Shown: positions 38,056 to 47,172, counted from the first letter of the stretch. The stretch: 64,000 nucleotides of DNA from Aquimarina sp. MAR_2010_214 (GCF_002846555.1 NZ_PJMS01000001.1:4030001-4094000), one strand, 5' to 3'. The notes: generated from the sequence alone by a model not told the origin. Program-made: numbers and translations.

Positions 38056-39480
38056 CTATGTTTTTTCAATTGTCTCAATCCATTTTTTTGCATTTGAATT
38101 TTTTGGATTAAGTTCTAATGATTTTTTATAGTTTTTAAGTGCCAAATCATAATTTTTATCGGTAAAATAGGCTTCTCCCAAGCTATCATATGCATTTGCA
38201 GAATTCGGAAACTCAGAGACTAATAATTCAAAGATTGCGATAGCATCATCTATTTTTTCCTTTTGTAAAAAGTCATATCCCAAATTATTTAATTCTCTTT
38301 GGTCATCAAAATTATAGGCTTCAATATTTTCTTTTTTCAATTGATAATAATATGAAACCCCAACTTTAATGTTTCTTTTGCATTTTTCTTGAATAGCTTC
38401 TTTAATTGAATGATTTGGAATTAAGTAAGGGTTATTATGTACCACAGAATTTATTGTGTGGTCTATTTTCCAAAGTTTATGATTTGCAGTATTAGTAAAT
38501 AAAATTACCGTAAGCCCATTATCCAAATTATGGTCAATTAATGCCTCGTAATTAACGTGAGAACCTGAATGCTGATGTCTTGTCATCTCTCCATTTTTAA
38601 TATTTGATGCACCAAGTGAAGTTTCGGTATAATAATCTGTTGTAAACGGTGTGTTTAAAATATTTTTTGATTTAGAGTTTATAATTTTTTCAGTGTGTAA
38701 ACCAGAAATCCATTTATACATATCATTTGTCGTTATGTAAGTACCACCAGACATTTTATCGTATGTAGTTTGTTCTTCATTATTAGGTTGGTCACTAAAT
38801 CCTTTTGCTAATTCAGATACTTGTGTTAATGGAGAAAGAAATGTACTCTCCATTCCTAAAGGGCTTAGTAGATTTTCTTTCACATAATCATTATATGAAT
38901 TTCCTGATATTTTTTCAATAATCATTTTACGAAGAAGAATATTATTATTGCTATACATAAAATTAGTACCAGGTTCAGTCTCTAACTTTTTAATATTAAT
39001 CAGGTCATTATAAACATCTTCATCAGTTCTTACTTTATCCCAATTATATCTTGGAAGTCCGCTTGTATAATTTAATAAATGATGAATTTCAATTTTATTA
39101 GACCAATTTGGAAGATTTGGAAGATGTTTAGAAATCTCATCATCTAAATTGATTTTGTTTTCCTCAACAAGTTTCATAATACTAACTGCACTAAACTCTT
39201 TAGAGATAGAGCCAATATTAAAAAGCATATTTTGATTTAAACTTTTAGTTTTTGAACCATCTGCAAAACCAATACTATTTTTATAAATGATACTATCGTT
39301 TTTTAATACAAGAATGTTACCATTAAATATCCCTCGCTTAAAGCACGTTTGCATTAAAGAGTCTAATTCAGTATTGTTGTTTATGTAGTCAGTTGTAATT
39401 TTTTTGGCAGCCTCTTTTGGACTGTTTTTACAGTTTATAATAAGAATTGAGCAGACAATGATTAAAAAAAGATTTTTCAT
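38056..39480 (-). CDS. Serine hydrolase (beta-lactamase class C-like) with TPR tail
   Basis: The 474-residue lipoprotein (lipobox IINC) has a PF00144-type domain: the SxxK motif is SISKEFSA near residue 92, the YxN motif is MYSNNNI near 172, and a late HxG-like segment HQHSGSHVNYEAL is near 295. The C-terminal 130 residues carry TPR repeats (ANAYDSLGEAYFTDKNYDLA). Such proteins are esterases or D-Ala peptidases rather than resistance enzymes. A paralogue with the same domain order is at 45539, and both units carry the arm GTTGTAGCC/GGCTACAAC. Confidence 0.88.
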   Translation of the reverse strand: MKNLFLIIVCSILIINCKNSPKEAAKKITTDYINNNTELDSLMQTCFKRGIFNGNILVLKNDSIIYKNSIGFADGSKTKSLNQNMLFNIGSISKEFSAVSIMKLVEENKINLDDEISKHLPNLPNWSNKIEIHHLLNYTSGLPRYNWDKVRTDEDVYNDLINIKKLETEPGTNFMYSNNNILLRKMIIEKISGNSYNDYVKENLLSPLGMESTFLSPLTQVSELAKGFSDQPNNEEQTTYDKMSGGTYITTNDMYKWISGLHTEKIINSKSKNILNTPFTTDYYTETSLGASNIKNGEMTRHQHSGSHVNYEALIDHNLDNGLTVILFTNTANHKLWKIDHTINSVVHNNPYLIPNHSIKEAIQEKCKRNIKVGVSYYYQLKKENIEAYNFDDQRELNNLGYDFLQKEKIDDAIAIFELLVSEFPNSANAYDSLGEAYFTDKNYDLALKNYKKSLELNPKNSNAKKWIETIEKT

Positions 39481-39564
39481 TAAATATTTACTATTTGATT
39501 GATTTTTGTCCTAAAACGATAATAAGATTAAATAATTGCTGTCTGTTGATTTGAAAATGGCTAC

Positions 39565-39727
39565 AACGTTATAAGTATGTGTCGTGGCAAAGCAAAATGT
39601 TACCGAGCTTTCCGACATTTCTGCGCATTGATTGCTATTTTTACTATTTAGCAAGCATTGCGCTTTACCAAAAATACAACAACCATTCGATTCATCACTT
39701 AACTGCTATGAACACATATATCATGTT
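39565..39727. repeat. Array spacer, type A
   Basis: AACG at 39565-39568, GTT at 39725-39727. Markers: GTATGTGTCGTGGC, CTGCGCATTGATTGC, GCTATGAACACATATAT. Confidence 0.8.
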
Positions 39728-39736
39728 TTAGCACGT

Positions 39737-40219
39737 TTATTTTTTTCCAATTACAGTCATAGTCCAGTTGTTATGTTCCTCATCAGGATTTTCATCAGGA
39801 TGGTCAAATGAAAAATAGATTCCATTTGATAATTTAAGCTCAATATAACCTACATTGAAAGTTGTTTTGGTATAGTCCAAATTCAAATAATTCAATTCTT
39901 TTATTGTACTTAATAAGTCAGGACTTGCTTTTCCGTTTGGCAAAATCCACCAATTAGATATTGATATACTTTCTCCACAATCAATATCCGAAACATAATC
40001 AGTAAATATTCCACTTAAGTGATTTCCATTGTCAAAGTGTAATTCAATATTTCCATACCTCCAAATCCTCGAAGATTCTTTCGTTTCTCCATTTAACCAA
40101 TCTTCAGGTGGAAATCCTTGACTTATTATTTCTTCTTTAGATTCACCGAGTTTAAGAAACCCAAATTCCCCTGTCTTTACAAAATCTAAAATATCTATAT
40201 CAACTTTAATTTGGCTCAT
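39737..40219 (-). CDS. Hypothetical protein, 160 residues
   Basis: Not recognised by name. An acidic soluble protein with TGEFGFLKLGESKEEIISQG at the start and a beta-rich middle (FDNGNHLSGIFTDY), a style common among small immunity-like cassette proteins. Arms GTTTTAGCACG and GTGCTACAACG enclose it. Confidence 0.6.
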   Translation of the reverse strand: MSQIKVDIDILDFVKTGEFGFLKLGESKEEIISQGFPPEDWLNGETKESSRIWRYGNIELHFDNGNHLSGIFTDYVSDIDCGESISISNWWILPNGKASPDLLSTIKELNYLNLDYTKTTFNVGYIELKLSNGIYFSFDHPDENPDEEHNNWTMTVIGKK

Positions 40220-40235
40220 TTCTCTAATGTGCTAC

Positions 40236-40320
40236 AACGACTTAGGCTATAATTAGTACGGAAATTAAAAGTAATAAACTTTCAATTAAGCACTTAGCCA
40301 AAACTTTTTATTTTGTTTTA
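40236..40320. repeat. Array spacer, type B, right end lost
   Basis: AACG at 40236-40239, then GGCTATAATTAGTACGG and TTAAGCACTTAGCCAAAAC. No GTT core before the next stop codon. Confidence 0.65.
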
Positions 40321-40326
40321 TCTTTT

Positions 40327-40608
40327 TTATTTCATTCTCATTAGGCATTCTTTCAGCCTGTTTGTTGTTTTTTCTGTTTTTAAACACTCTAAAGGAGTAA
40401 GATTATCTAATGCTGGGATTTTTTTGTTTATCCATTCCAAACTATTTTCTCCAATATGGAAATAAATTACTTTAGCTATATCTATTTGATTATTTAGTTT
40501 ATTCAAGAGAGATTTTTGGAATTCAGACGATTTCCATTCTTCATTAAAATTTGATAAAAAGTCCAACCAACTTTTTTGTCCGTCAAAATATTTTTCAAGT
40601 TCAGCCAT
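40327..40608 (-). CDS. MbcA/ParS/Xre-type antitoxin-domain-like protein
   Basis: The 93-residue protein ends in a segment resembling the MbcA/ParS toxin-binding domain (SLEWINKKIPALDNLTPLEC, then KTTNRLKECLMRM), the part of Xre-type antitoxins that contacts RES toxins. There is no helix-turn-helix and no RES toxin next to it. Its ATG follows the stop of the upstream gene with no gap, so the two proteins are made together and may bind each other. Confidence 0.5.
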   Translation of the reverse strand: MAELEKYFDGQKSWLDFLSNFNEEWKSSEFQKSLLNKLNNQIDIAKVIYFHIGENSLEWINKKIPALDNLTPLECLKTEKTTNRLKECLMRMK

Positions 40609-40998
40609 TTATTCTATATAATCATTAACATCATCTTCTGAAATCCATTCTTTCATTTCAGGTAGTACTCTTTTTTGCATAAAGTCAAAAAAATCCGAAT
40701 GTTCAGATTCTATTATATCCCAACCTTTTACGTTTGTTCCGAATGAAGGATGGAAAACAATAACATTTTCCGTTACTTTTCCATTCACAATTTCAAATCC
40801 TACATAAGTGTCCATATCTTGTCTGCGTCCAAAAGTCAGAACTTCTCGATTTTGTTCACATTCAATTTTAAATCGTTCATTGATTGATGAATTCGGATTA
40901 ATTTCCGATTCAAAATTCCAAGGAATGAATTTCGTCAAATTCGGTTTCGCAAACCAATTATAAGTATTTGGTATTTCGTATTTCATCTGTTTCTTCAA
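40609..40998 (-). CDS. Hypothetical protein, 129 residues
   Basis: Not recognised. A soluble acidic protein with FGRRQDMDTYVGFEIVNGKV in the middle, a beta-hairpin style seen in SUKH-like immunity proteins, though the match is not firm. It is tightly coupled to the MbcA-like gene downstream. The core GGCTAACG lies 10 bases upstream of its start. Confidence 0.5.
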   Translation of the reverse strand: MKKQMKYEIPNTYNWFAKPNLTKFIPWNFESEINPNSSINERFKIECEQNREVLTFGRRQDMDTYVGFEIVNGKVTENVIVFHPSFGTNVKGWDIIESEHSDFFDFMQKRVLPEMKEWISEDDVNDYIE

Positions 40999-41007
40999 CT
41001 TGTGGCT

Positions 41008-41062
41008 AACGTCTCGTTAAGAAACGTTGTAGCTTTTGCTACTATGAATTATAAACCTTGTT
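41008..41062. repeat. Array spacer, compact type (55 bp)
   Basis: AACG at 41008-41011, GTT at 41060-41062. GTTGTAGCTTTTGCTAC forms the tip of a hairpin. Confidence 0.65.
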
Positions 41063-41076
41063 AGCAACAGGTTTTT

Positions 41077-41556
41077 TTATATTGCGGCATATTTATTTCC
41101 AACAAACTTTAATTTCTTAATACAACCATTCAAACAGTCAGCAAATCGTGTCCTCCAAATTATTAATTCGGTGAAAGAGCCATTTCGTTGAACAATTCTA
41201 TAATTTCCTATTCGAAAATTCATTTTAAATCGAAGTAACATTATTTTAATTTTAGATTCTCCTTCAATGATTTTTTCTCCATTAATGAACTCCATATAAT
41301 CAAATCTATCAATGTCTTGTGCCAAAATTTTAGTGGTTAAGTTTTTGTCAATGGAATAGATATGTTTTGTTGTCACAATAATTTTTCTTGACCTTTTAAG
41401 TTTGATTAAAAGGACTTCTAATTCGTTATTATCTAAGACTATATTTTCTTTAAATTGATTATTTGGATTGTCAAAAAATATTATTCCTCTACTATTTCGA
41501 TAATACTTTACTTTTTTTAGAATTTGATTCCTTATGTCTTCTTTTTTCTTTTTCAA
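41077..41556 (-). CDS. Hypothetical protein, 159 residues
   Basis: Not recognised. A basic protein with alternating beta segments (LEVLLIKLKRSRKIIVTTKH, RIGNYRIVQRNGSF), possibly a PH-like fold. It lies 30 bases after the SUFU-domain gene without a spacer, so the two form one unit. Confidence 0.55.
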   Translation of the reverse strand: MKKKKEDIRNQILKKVKYYRNSRGIIFFDNPNNQFKENIVLDNNELEVLLIKLKRSRKIIVTTKHIYSIDKNLTTKILAQDIDRFDYMEFINGEKIIEGESKIKIMLLRFKMNFRIGNYRIVQRNGSFTELIIWRTRFADCLNGCIKKLKFVGNKYAAI

Positions 41557-41586
41557 TGACTAGTTTTCTAAAAATCGTCCAACTTC

Positions 41587-42294
41587 CTATTTTAAAAATT
41601 TACTGATAAAAGATTCTTTTTTTATTAAGTTTTTTCTTTTAGGGTTTAATATCTCTTTCGAATCAGCTTCTATTATTCTGTCTAATAAAGCATTGTAACC
41701 ATTATTAATTTTATACTCAACTTCATTTTTATAAAGAGGAAAAAAACTGTAAATATTTATAATCCTTCCGTCCTTTTTAATTTTTGTAAAATTTTCGTCA
41801 AAAGTTACTGAAGGTAAAATTACTCCACCCACAAATTCCGTATCATTTCCATAGGGTTCAAAGTCAGCGTCGGAAACTATGGAATGTCCAATTCCTATCC
41901 AGCTGTCTTCTTGATGAGGGAATTTAGCAGTTCGCTTTAACATTGAAATTATGTAATCATTTTTTTTGTCACCGGTATAAACATTTTCAAATTCAATTCC
42001 TTTTGGAATTAACATCATCATTTCAGCAAATCTTAGATCTTTGGGGTTTTCGGCTTCTTGAGGAATTTTCATTTCTAAAGAACTCATTCCTGATGTAATC
42101 AAAATATCGAACTTAGAAGACTTTGCTTTTATTAAATGTATGTGTACTTTAAAGTCAAAAGTCATTATTTCGTGAAAGACTTTTACTTCGGTATCAGGAA
42201 AGTGTTTTTCAATGTGCTCATTCACCCATTCATAATGTTCGTCAAAATAATCTCTATTTTGGAAATGATCAATTATGCTTTTTATTCCCTCCAT
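41587..42294 (-). CDS. Suppressor-of-fused (SUFU) domain protein
   Basis: The 235-residue protein matches the bacterial SUFU family (PF05076): FDILITSGMSSLEMKIPQEA near residue 72, RFAEMMMLIPKGI near 100, and FVGGVILPSVTFDENF near 165. Bacterial SUFU proteins are proposed immunity proteins of polymorphic toxin systems. No toxin gene is adjacent, so here it would be an orphan. Arms of the two-gene unit are GTTAGCAACAGG and CTTGTTGCTAATG. Confidence 0.85.
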   Translation of the reverse strand: MEGIKSIIDHFQNRDYFDEHYEWVNEHIEKHFPDTEVKVFHEIMTFDFKVHIHLIKAKSSKFDILITSGMSSLEMKIPQEAENPKDLRFAEMMMLIPKGIEFENVYTGDKKNDYIISMLKRTAKFPHQEDSWIGIGHSIVSDADFEPYGNDTEFVGGVILPSVTFDENFTKIKKDGRIINIYSFFPLYKNEVEYKINNGYNALLDRIIEADSKEILNPKRKNLIKKESFISKFLK

Positions 42295-42314
42295 TTTATT
42301 TTCGGCTTGTTGCT

Positions 42315-42529
42315 AATGTATCGGCTATGATTAGTACGGGACTTAAAAGTAGTGAACTTTCGATTAAGCACTTAGTCAAAACTTTTTCTTTTGTTTTATT
42401 TTTTTCTTTTTTAAAGCCAAATTTATTTCATATTTCCCTAACGGGTAATCAAAAAGATTTGGCGGACTCTATAAAAATACAATAAACTTTGGGTTAAGCA
42501 GGAAAACTGTATTAACTATAGTCATTGTT
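42315..42529. repeat. Array spacer, type B (long form)
   Basis: AATG at 42315-42318, GTT at 42527-42529. GGCTATGATTAGTACGGG at left is opposed by GTATTAACTATAGTC at right. Confidence 0.8.
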
Positions 42530-42541
42530 AGGCATAATTTT

Positions 42542-43249
42542 TTATTTAAACACTGTCCTTTTTAAAATTTGCCAAATAATTAAAATAAGAACTATTAATC
42601 CGTATTTAGTCCATTTCGCTTTTTTATTAGTATTTATATATTTTTTGAATTGAACACTTTCCATTAATTCTTCTCCATCTGAATGATCAAGTAATACTCC
42701 TAAACGTCTTTTCGCAATTCCGAATGTAAAGTCCTCCATTAATTGGTCCTCGGTAAAATCTTCACCATCATCTTCATCTTTCCAATAACTTTGTCCGTCT
42801 TTTTGATAAGAGTTTGAGTAAATTTTATCTTCTTCTTCAATTCTCTCTCCTAATTCAATCTTTGGTGTATCGGAAGATATTACTTTCAATCTTTCTTTAA
42901 TCCCATTTTTTATTATGGAATATCCGTGATAATTTACTGTACTATGACAAGCAACATTAATAATTTCAGAATCCGGAAATAATTCAACGAGTTTTTTTTC
43001 CTCTTTTGTTAAATCTAATTTGTCTGCTCTTTCTAAACTGTTTGTTGTAATTTGATAATCATCGCTTATAATAATATTACCATTATAATGTCCAATATTT
43101 ATTGACTTATCGTTTGGGTAAATGCATTCATCTAATGTTGTTTCTTTCTCGAATTTATAATCAGATTTTCCAATTGCTTTTAGGATTGCATTTTCATCCG
43201 TAAAACCTTCTTTGTTTTCAATTATTATTAATGATGATTTCCATCCCAT
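42542..43249 (-). CDS. Hypothetical protein with C-terminal membrane anchor
   Basis: The 235-residue protein opens with MGWKSSLIII, reminiscent of DUF6928-type proteins, but the match is uncertain. The middle is acidic (YWKDEDDGEDFTEDQLMEDF) and the end has one membrane helix (YGLIVLILIIWQIL) with a short basic tail. An IS481-type end lies 18 bases upstream. Confidence 0.55.
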   Translation of the reverse strand: MGWKSSLIIIENKEGFTDENAILKAIGKSDYKFEKETTLDECIYPNDKSINIGHYNGNIIISDDYQITTNSLERADKLDLTKEEKKLVELFPDSEIINVACHSTVNYHGYSIIKNGIKERLKVISSDTPKIELGERIEEEDKIYSNSYQKDGQSYWKDEDDGEDFTEDQLMEDFTFGIAKRRLGVLLDHSDGEELMESVQFKKYINTNKKAKWTKYGLIVLILIIWQILKRTVFK

Positions 43250-43266
43250 ATTTTATTTTTTTCAAT

Positions 43267-43297
43267 GTTCGTTAAGATACATAGTTTACACAAGTTA
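43267..43297. mobile_element. Solo end of IS481-type element (about 31 bp)
   Basis: GTTCGTTAAGATACATAG through ACAAGTTAA equals the left end at 55797, then switches directly to type A spacer sequence. Confidence 0.75.
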
Positions 43298-43454
43298 AAT
43301 ATATGTGTCGTAGCTGTGCAAAATGTTACCTAACTATCAACATTTTCTGCGCAGATTTTATACCTTTTTTAGCTTTAAAATCATTGTGCATTCATAAATA
43401 TACAAGAACCATTCGATTAATCACTAATCAGCTATGATCACATCATATAGTGTC
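43298..43454. repeat. Array spacer, type A, left core replaced
   Basis: ATATATGTGTCGTAGC, TTCTGCGCAG and GCTATGATCACATCATAT match type A. The right core is the degenerate GTCAGG at 43452. Confidence 0.7.
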
Positions 43455-43470
43455 AGGCTCTTTTTTTATT

Positions 43471-43950
43471 TTATTCATTTTCATTAAGTAAGTCATCAAA
43501 ACTTCCTTCCATTCTGGCATCACAAGTTTCAAACCCCAGTATATTATTCCGTTCAAGTTCATCAAGTTTGTCAAATATGGTTTGATAGTTTCCTTCAGGC
43601 TGCATGTCTAATGAAAAATAAATTTCATTAGCTCGTTCATAAGAGATTGTCAGATCCTTCATTGAGTTAAGGATACCCTCTTGTTTTTTCCGGTTAATAG
43701 TTTTTTCAAAAAATACTCGAAACGTTCTGTGACCACTAGTTTCGATTACCTCACGAATTTCAGATTTGTTTTCATTAGAATCAGGAGTAGCTCATACAAT
43801 ATCGTGAAAATTAAAACCATAAGAATAAAATGGAACATTCTCAAGTCTAAATAAATCGTTCCCTAATAGAATTGCCCAAAAAGATTCTCCACCAATAGTC
43901 CAATGATTTGGTAAATCAATATGTATTTTTTCTAATTCTTCTTCTTTCAT
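43471..43950 (-). pseudogene. DUF4265 protein interrupted by an in-frame TGA
   Basis: Reading from the ATG at 43950 gives MKEEELEKIHIDLPNHWTIG, then LGNDLFRLENVPFYSYGFNF and DIV, a TGA at 43792-43794, then ATPDSNENKSEIREVIETSG and HRTFRVFFEK in the same frame to the stop at 43471. The whole matches DUF4265 proteins, in which this position normally encodes Arg or Trp (one base from TGA). The downstream ATG at 43662 could give only a 63-residue fragment. The most likely reading is a recent nonsense mutation. Confidence 0.75.
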
Positions 43951-43964
43951 ACTTAATTGATCCT

Positions 43965-44079
43965 AAAGTTTTTGCATATGATTTCGTTGCGTGTTTCAGC
44001 AACTAAATTAGCAAATACAAACCAAATAGAAAATCCGTGAGGGTTTTCGTAAGTAGGCTATAACTAGCAATGAATTATA
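43965..44079. repeat. Array spacer, type C, left part (split by IS)
   Basis: GTTGCGTGTTTCAGCAACTA, AATAGAAAATCCGTGAGG and TTCGTAAGTAGGC are type C markers; the sequence stops at GAATTATA where the IS begins. The right part is 45522-45530. Confidence 0.8.
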
Positions 44080-44137
44080 GCAACCATGTAAAAGCAGTAT
44101 CCTAAGTTTATATAATGAATCAAACTACTAATTTATT

Positions 44138-45193
44138 ATGAAAACAAAGGATACTACAGACTCAAAGTTATTTATTGGTATTGACGTACACAAGAGAAGT
44201 TGGAAAATTCATACAGCTACCGACCTTTTTGATGGCTCAGATTTGACGATTCCTCCCAATGCTTATGCATTACAGAAATATGTAGACAAACATTTTACAG
44301 GATATCAGGTATATTGTTGTTATGAATCTGGTTGTTGTGGTTTTAGTCATCATCGCTTATTTGAATCTTTTGGTTGGTGTTCTATGGTGGTTAACCCGGC
44401 TGATGTTCACCGGCCAGCCAAGGCACAATTTCAGAAGAGCGATAAGATCGATGCTCGATTATTATGTAGGGAGTTAAAAGATGGTCGTTTACGAGGGATT
44501 CATGTTCCAGATATTGAGCGGGAGTACTTACGATGTCTATTTCGTAGGCGTAATGATCTAGTTAAAGAACTGCGTAAGATCAAAACCCAAATCAAGATGC
44601 AACTATTGTATTTAGGAGTTGAGATTCCCAAAGAGTTAGATCAACCCCATTGGTCTCATAAATTTAGAAATTGGCTAAAGAATTTATCCTTTGATTATAC
44701 CACGATGGATTATTGTTTGCAGACCCGATTAGCATCTTTTGATTTTGTAGACAAGCAACAACGAGACGTGAGTGTTAAACTACGCGCTTATTGTCGTAAA
44801 CATTACAAGAAGGATTATTATTTACTAAGGAGTGTTCCAGGAGTAGGTCCTATTGTAGCATGTGGGATCATTTGTGAGTTAGGCGATTTACGAAGGTTTA
44901 AGAATTTTAAGCAGTTGGCTAGTTATGTTGGTTTGATTCCATCTGTTCACCAGAGTGGTGATAGTTTGACTACTTCTGGCCTTACTCCCAGAGCAAACAG
45001 AATTATGAGAAGTTACCTGGTAGAGGCTACTTGGGTTGCTTTACGGTTTGATCCTGTGATGCAAGCATATTACCGATCTCATAAGGGAAAAGATGTGAAA
45101 AGGATTTTAGTAAAGGTGGCCAGAAAATTACTGAGCCGTATTCATGCTATTATCAGAACAGAAACCCCCTATCAGATAGGAGTGGTAAGTTGA
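44138..45193 (+). CDS. IS110-family transposase (DEDD)
   Basis: The 351-residue protein has the RuvC-like DEDD domain (FIGIDVHKRSWKIHT, KSDKIDARLLCRELKDG) and the C-terminal transposase-20 domain (LRSVPGVGPIVACGIICELG, YVGLIPSVHQSGDS) with a Ser-containing LTTSGLTPRANRIMRSYL region. Such recombinases use a structured guide RNA from the element's non-coding end. The long non-coding stretch here is downstream of the gene, as in the IS1111 subgroup. Confidence 0.95.
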   Translation: MKTKDTTDSKLFIGIDVHKRSWKIHTATDLFDGSDLTIPPNAYALQKYVDKHFTGYQVYCCYESGCCGFSHHRLFESFGWCSMVVNPADVHRPAKAQFQKSDKIDARLLCRELKDGRLRGIHVPDIEREYLRCLFRRRNDLVKELRKIKTQIKMQLLYLGVEIPKELDQPHWSHKFRNWLKNLSFDYTTMDYCLQTRLASFDFVDKQQRDVSVKLRAYCRKHYKKDYYLLRSVPGVGPIVACGIICELGDLRRFKNFKQLASYVGLIPSVHQSGDSLTTSGLTPRANRIMRSYLVEATWVALRFDPVMQAYYRSHKGKDVKRILVKVARKLLSRIHAIIRTETPYQIGVVS

Positions 45194-45521
45194 AAAAAAT
45201 AAAAAATATAAGCCTAAAAACTCGACAATACTTTTGGCACAAAAAAGGACAACTAAACAACGTGGGTGAAGCTTTAAACCGTTATCACATTTTATAGCAA
45301 GTTGCCTTGTTTGCCAATCATAATCATAGTGATGCTGGTGGATGATTTTGTATCATACCACATATAGGATGCGGAGTTATAATGGGCTATTGTTGAAGTA
45401 TTGACAACGCTTTAATGGCGTTGCCAACAATCCAACAATCTAAAATCATTAGAATGAGATAATTAAAATAATAAAATATTGTATTTTTAACCTAAGACTT
45501 GGGAAAGGGCTTTACATAGGA
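45194..45521 (+). ncRNA. Non-coding end of IS1111-like element, candidate bridge/seek RNA
   Basis: About 328 bases without a frame lie after the transposase gene, conserved exactly in the second copy. ACAACGCTTTAATGGCGTTG forms a hairpin near 45400-45425. In IS1111-type elements this position encodes the guide RNA; the exact ends cannot be read. Confidence 0.45.
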
Positions 45522-45530
45522 CACGGTGTT
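45522..45530. repeat. Array spacer, type C, right end (split by IS)
   Basis: CACGGTGTT completes the spacer begun at 43965; GTT at 45528-45530 is followed by the arm GTAGCCAG of the next unit. Confidence 0.7.
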
Positions 45531-45538
45531 GTAGCCAG

Positions 45539-46936
45539 TTATTTTTTTGGTATATTGTTAATCTTCTCAATCATTTTTTTAGCATTTTCATTAGTGTTAT
45601 CAAGTTCAAAGGACTTTTTATAATTAACTAAAGCTAAATCATATTGTTTATTTGCATAGTAAGCTTCTCCTAAACTATTATATAAGCTTGCATTATCAGG
45701 AAATTCAGAAACAGCTAATTTGAATATTTCAATACTTTGATTATTTTTTTTTGAAGTTAATAAATCATAACCAAGTTCTTTTAATTCGTTAGAGTTTTCA
45801 AAGTCGTAGATCTCTAAACTACTTTCTTTTAAGTCATAATAAGATTTAATGCCCAAATCAATATTTTCATGGCATTTACTACGAATTTGTCTATAGATAG
45901 ATCTTTTAGGCAAACTAAAAGGCTTTCCTTTCATTATTTTATGCATAGATTGAATTATTTCAAAGCCTTTACTTTTATTGTTTGACATTAAAATAATATT
46001 AAGGTCATCCTTGAATTCACTCATAAAAGCTGCTTCAAATTGCCAAGATTGACCACCATGGAGATGTAATGCAAATGAATCATGAGATGAACCTAGACTA
46101 GATTCTTTATTTTTAAAATACTGATTCTGTAGGAGTAGTTCTAGTGACGATCTAGAAATTAATTTGTTGTTGTGTAGAGCAGTAATCCATTTATTCAGAT
46201 CATCGATTGATACCCATAACCAATCTTTACTAGTAGAAACTTCTTCGCAATTTATTTTATGTACGTCAAAGCACCTAACACTATTTAGATAATCAAAATC
46301 AGGGTCAAATACGACATTTTCCATTTTTAAAGGGAAAATAATATTTTCCATCACAAATTCTTGATATGTTTTTTTCGTAACACTTTCAATAATCCTTTTC
46401 TGAAGAAAAATACTATTGTTATTGTAGTTATAATTTGTGCCTGGTTCAAATAGTAAATTGGGTAGAAGTTGTAAGTCTTCCAAAATGTCTTTCTCATCTT
46501 CCACATTGTCATAATCAATTTGTGGAATCCCACTAACGTAGTTTAAAAGGTGCTTGATGGTGACTTTTTCAGACCAAGCAGGCAAACCTAAACCAAATTG
46601 AGAGAGTTTATCGTCAAATTGTAATTTCCCTATTTCTATCAACATGACAATAGAAACGGCATTAAATTCTTTTGCAATTGAACCTATATTGAAAATAGAT
46701 TTTTTTGTCAGCTTGGTTTGTTCTGAACCATCTGTGTATCCAAATGATTTTTGATACACAAGGGAATTATTTCTTGTAACTAATACATTACCATTAAAAA
46801 TTCCTCTTTCATGGCTAATCTTCATAAGAGAATCAATGGTTTTATAGTATTTCAAAAAAGGTTGCGTTTCTTGTTTTTGTGCGTTGCTATATCCAAAAAT
46901 AGATAAAGAAAGGATAACAATAATAAATTTGTTCAT
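45539..46936 (-). CDS. Serine hydrolase (beta-lactamase class C-like) with TPR tail, second copy
   Basis: The start at 46936 gives a signal peptide ending near SNAQK. The 465-residue protein has the PF00144 domain with SIAKEFNA (SxxK) near residue 93 and YNYNNNS (YxN-like) near 175, followed by C-terminal TPR repeats (NASLYNSLGEAYYANKQYDL). It is a diverged paralogue of 38056. Arms GTTGTAGCCAG and TTGGCTACAACG enclose it and have the same core as the paralogue's arms. Confidence 0.87.
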   Translation of the reverse strand: MNKFIIVILSLSIFGYSNAQKQETQPFLKYYKTIDSLMKISHERGIFNGNVLVTRNNSLVYQKSFGYTDGSEQTKLTKKSIFNIGSIAKEFNAVSIVMLIEIGKLQFDDKLSQFGLGLPAWSEKVTIKHLLNYVSGIPQIDYDNVEDEKDILEDLQLLPNLLFEPGTNYNYNNNSIFLQKRIIESVTKKTYQEFVMENIIFPLKMENVVFDPDFDYLNSVRCFDVHKINCEEVSTSKDWLWVSIDDLNKWITALHNNKLISRSSLELLLQNQYFKNKESSLGSSHDSFALHLHGGQSWQFEAAFMSEFKDDLNIILMSNNKSKGFEIIQSMHKIMKGKPFSLPKRSIYRQIRSKCHENIDLGIKSYYDLKESSLEIYDFENSNELKELGYDLLTSKKNNQSIEIFKLAVSEFPDNASLYNSLGEAYYANKQYDLALVNYKKSFELDNTNENAKKMIEKINNIPKK

Positions 46937-47007
46937 GTTTGTATATAGTTTTATATACAAAAGACAAGATGGTTTTAAAATTGTTACAGTTTTGTTTAAT
47001 TGGCTAC

Positions 47008-47172
47008 AACGGTAAATATATGAATTGGTGCAAGTGAAAATATGCTTGAACCAATCAATCTATCTACGCATTTTTATTTCTTAGTTAATTTATAAAAATC
47101 TAGCGCCACCACAAAAAGGAAATGAACTTTCGATTAAGCGCTAAACTTTGCTCTGATTTCATATATCTTGTT
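47008..47172. repeat. Array spacer, type D
   Basis: AACG at 47008-47011, GTT at 47170-47172. Markers: AAATATATGAATTGG, CTACGCATTTTTATTTC, TAGCGCCACCAC, CTTTGCTCTGATTTC. Confidence 0.8.

Larger units (their letters stand above)
44080..45521 (+). mobile_element. IS110-family (IS1111-like) element, copy 1
   Basis: About 1.44 kb, identical as far as I can see to 61178-62619, including both non-coding flanks. Boundaries are inferred from where the two copies lose identity and from intact type C spacers (AATTATA then ACGGTGTTG). No flanking target duplication is visible, as expected for IS110. Confidence 0.85.

Noticed and set aside
43471-43950. Selenocysteine or recoded TGA in the DUF4265 gene
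   Set aside because: The position normally holds Arg or Trp in the family, no SECIS-like hairpin is evident, and flavobacteria do not use TGA as sense.
38056-46936. Beta-lactamase resistance genes
   Set aside because: The PF00144-type domain with TPR tail is typical of esterases and peptidases in Bacteroidota; nothing points to drug hydrolysis.
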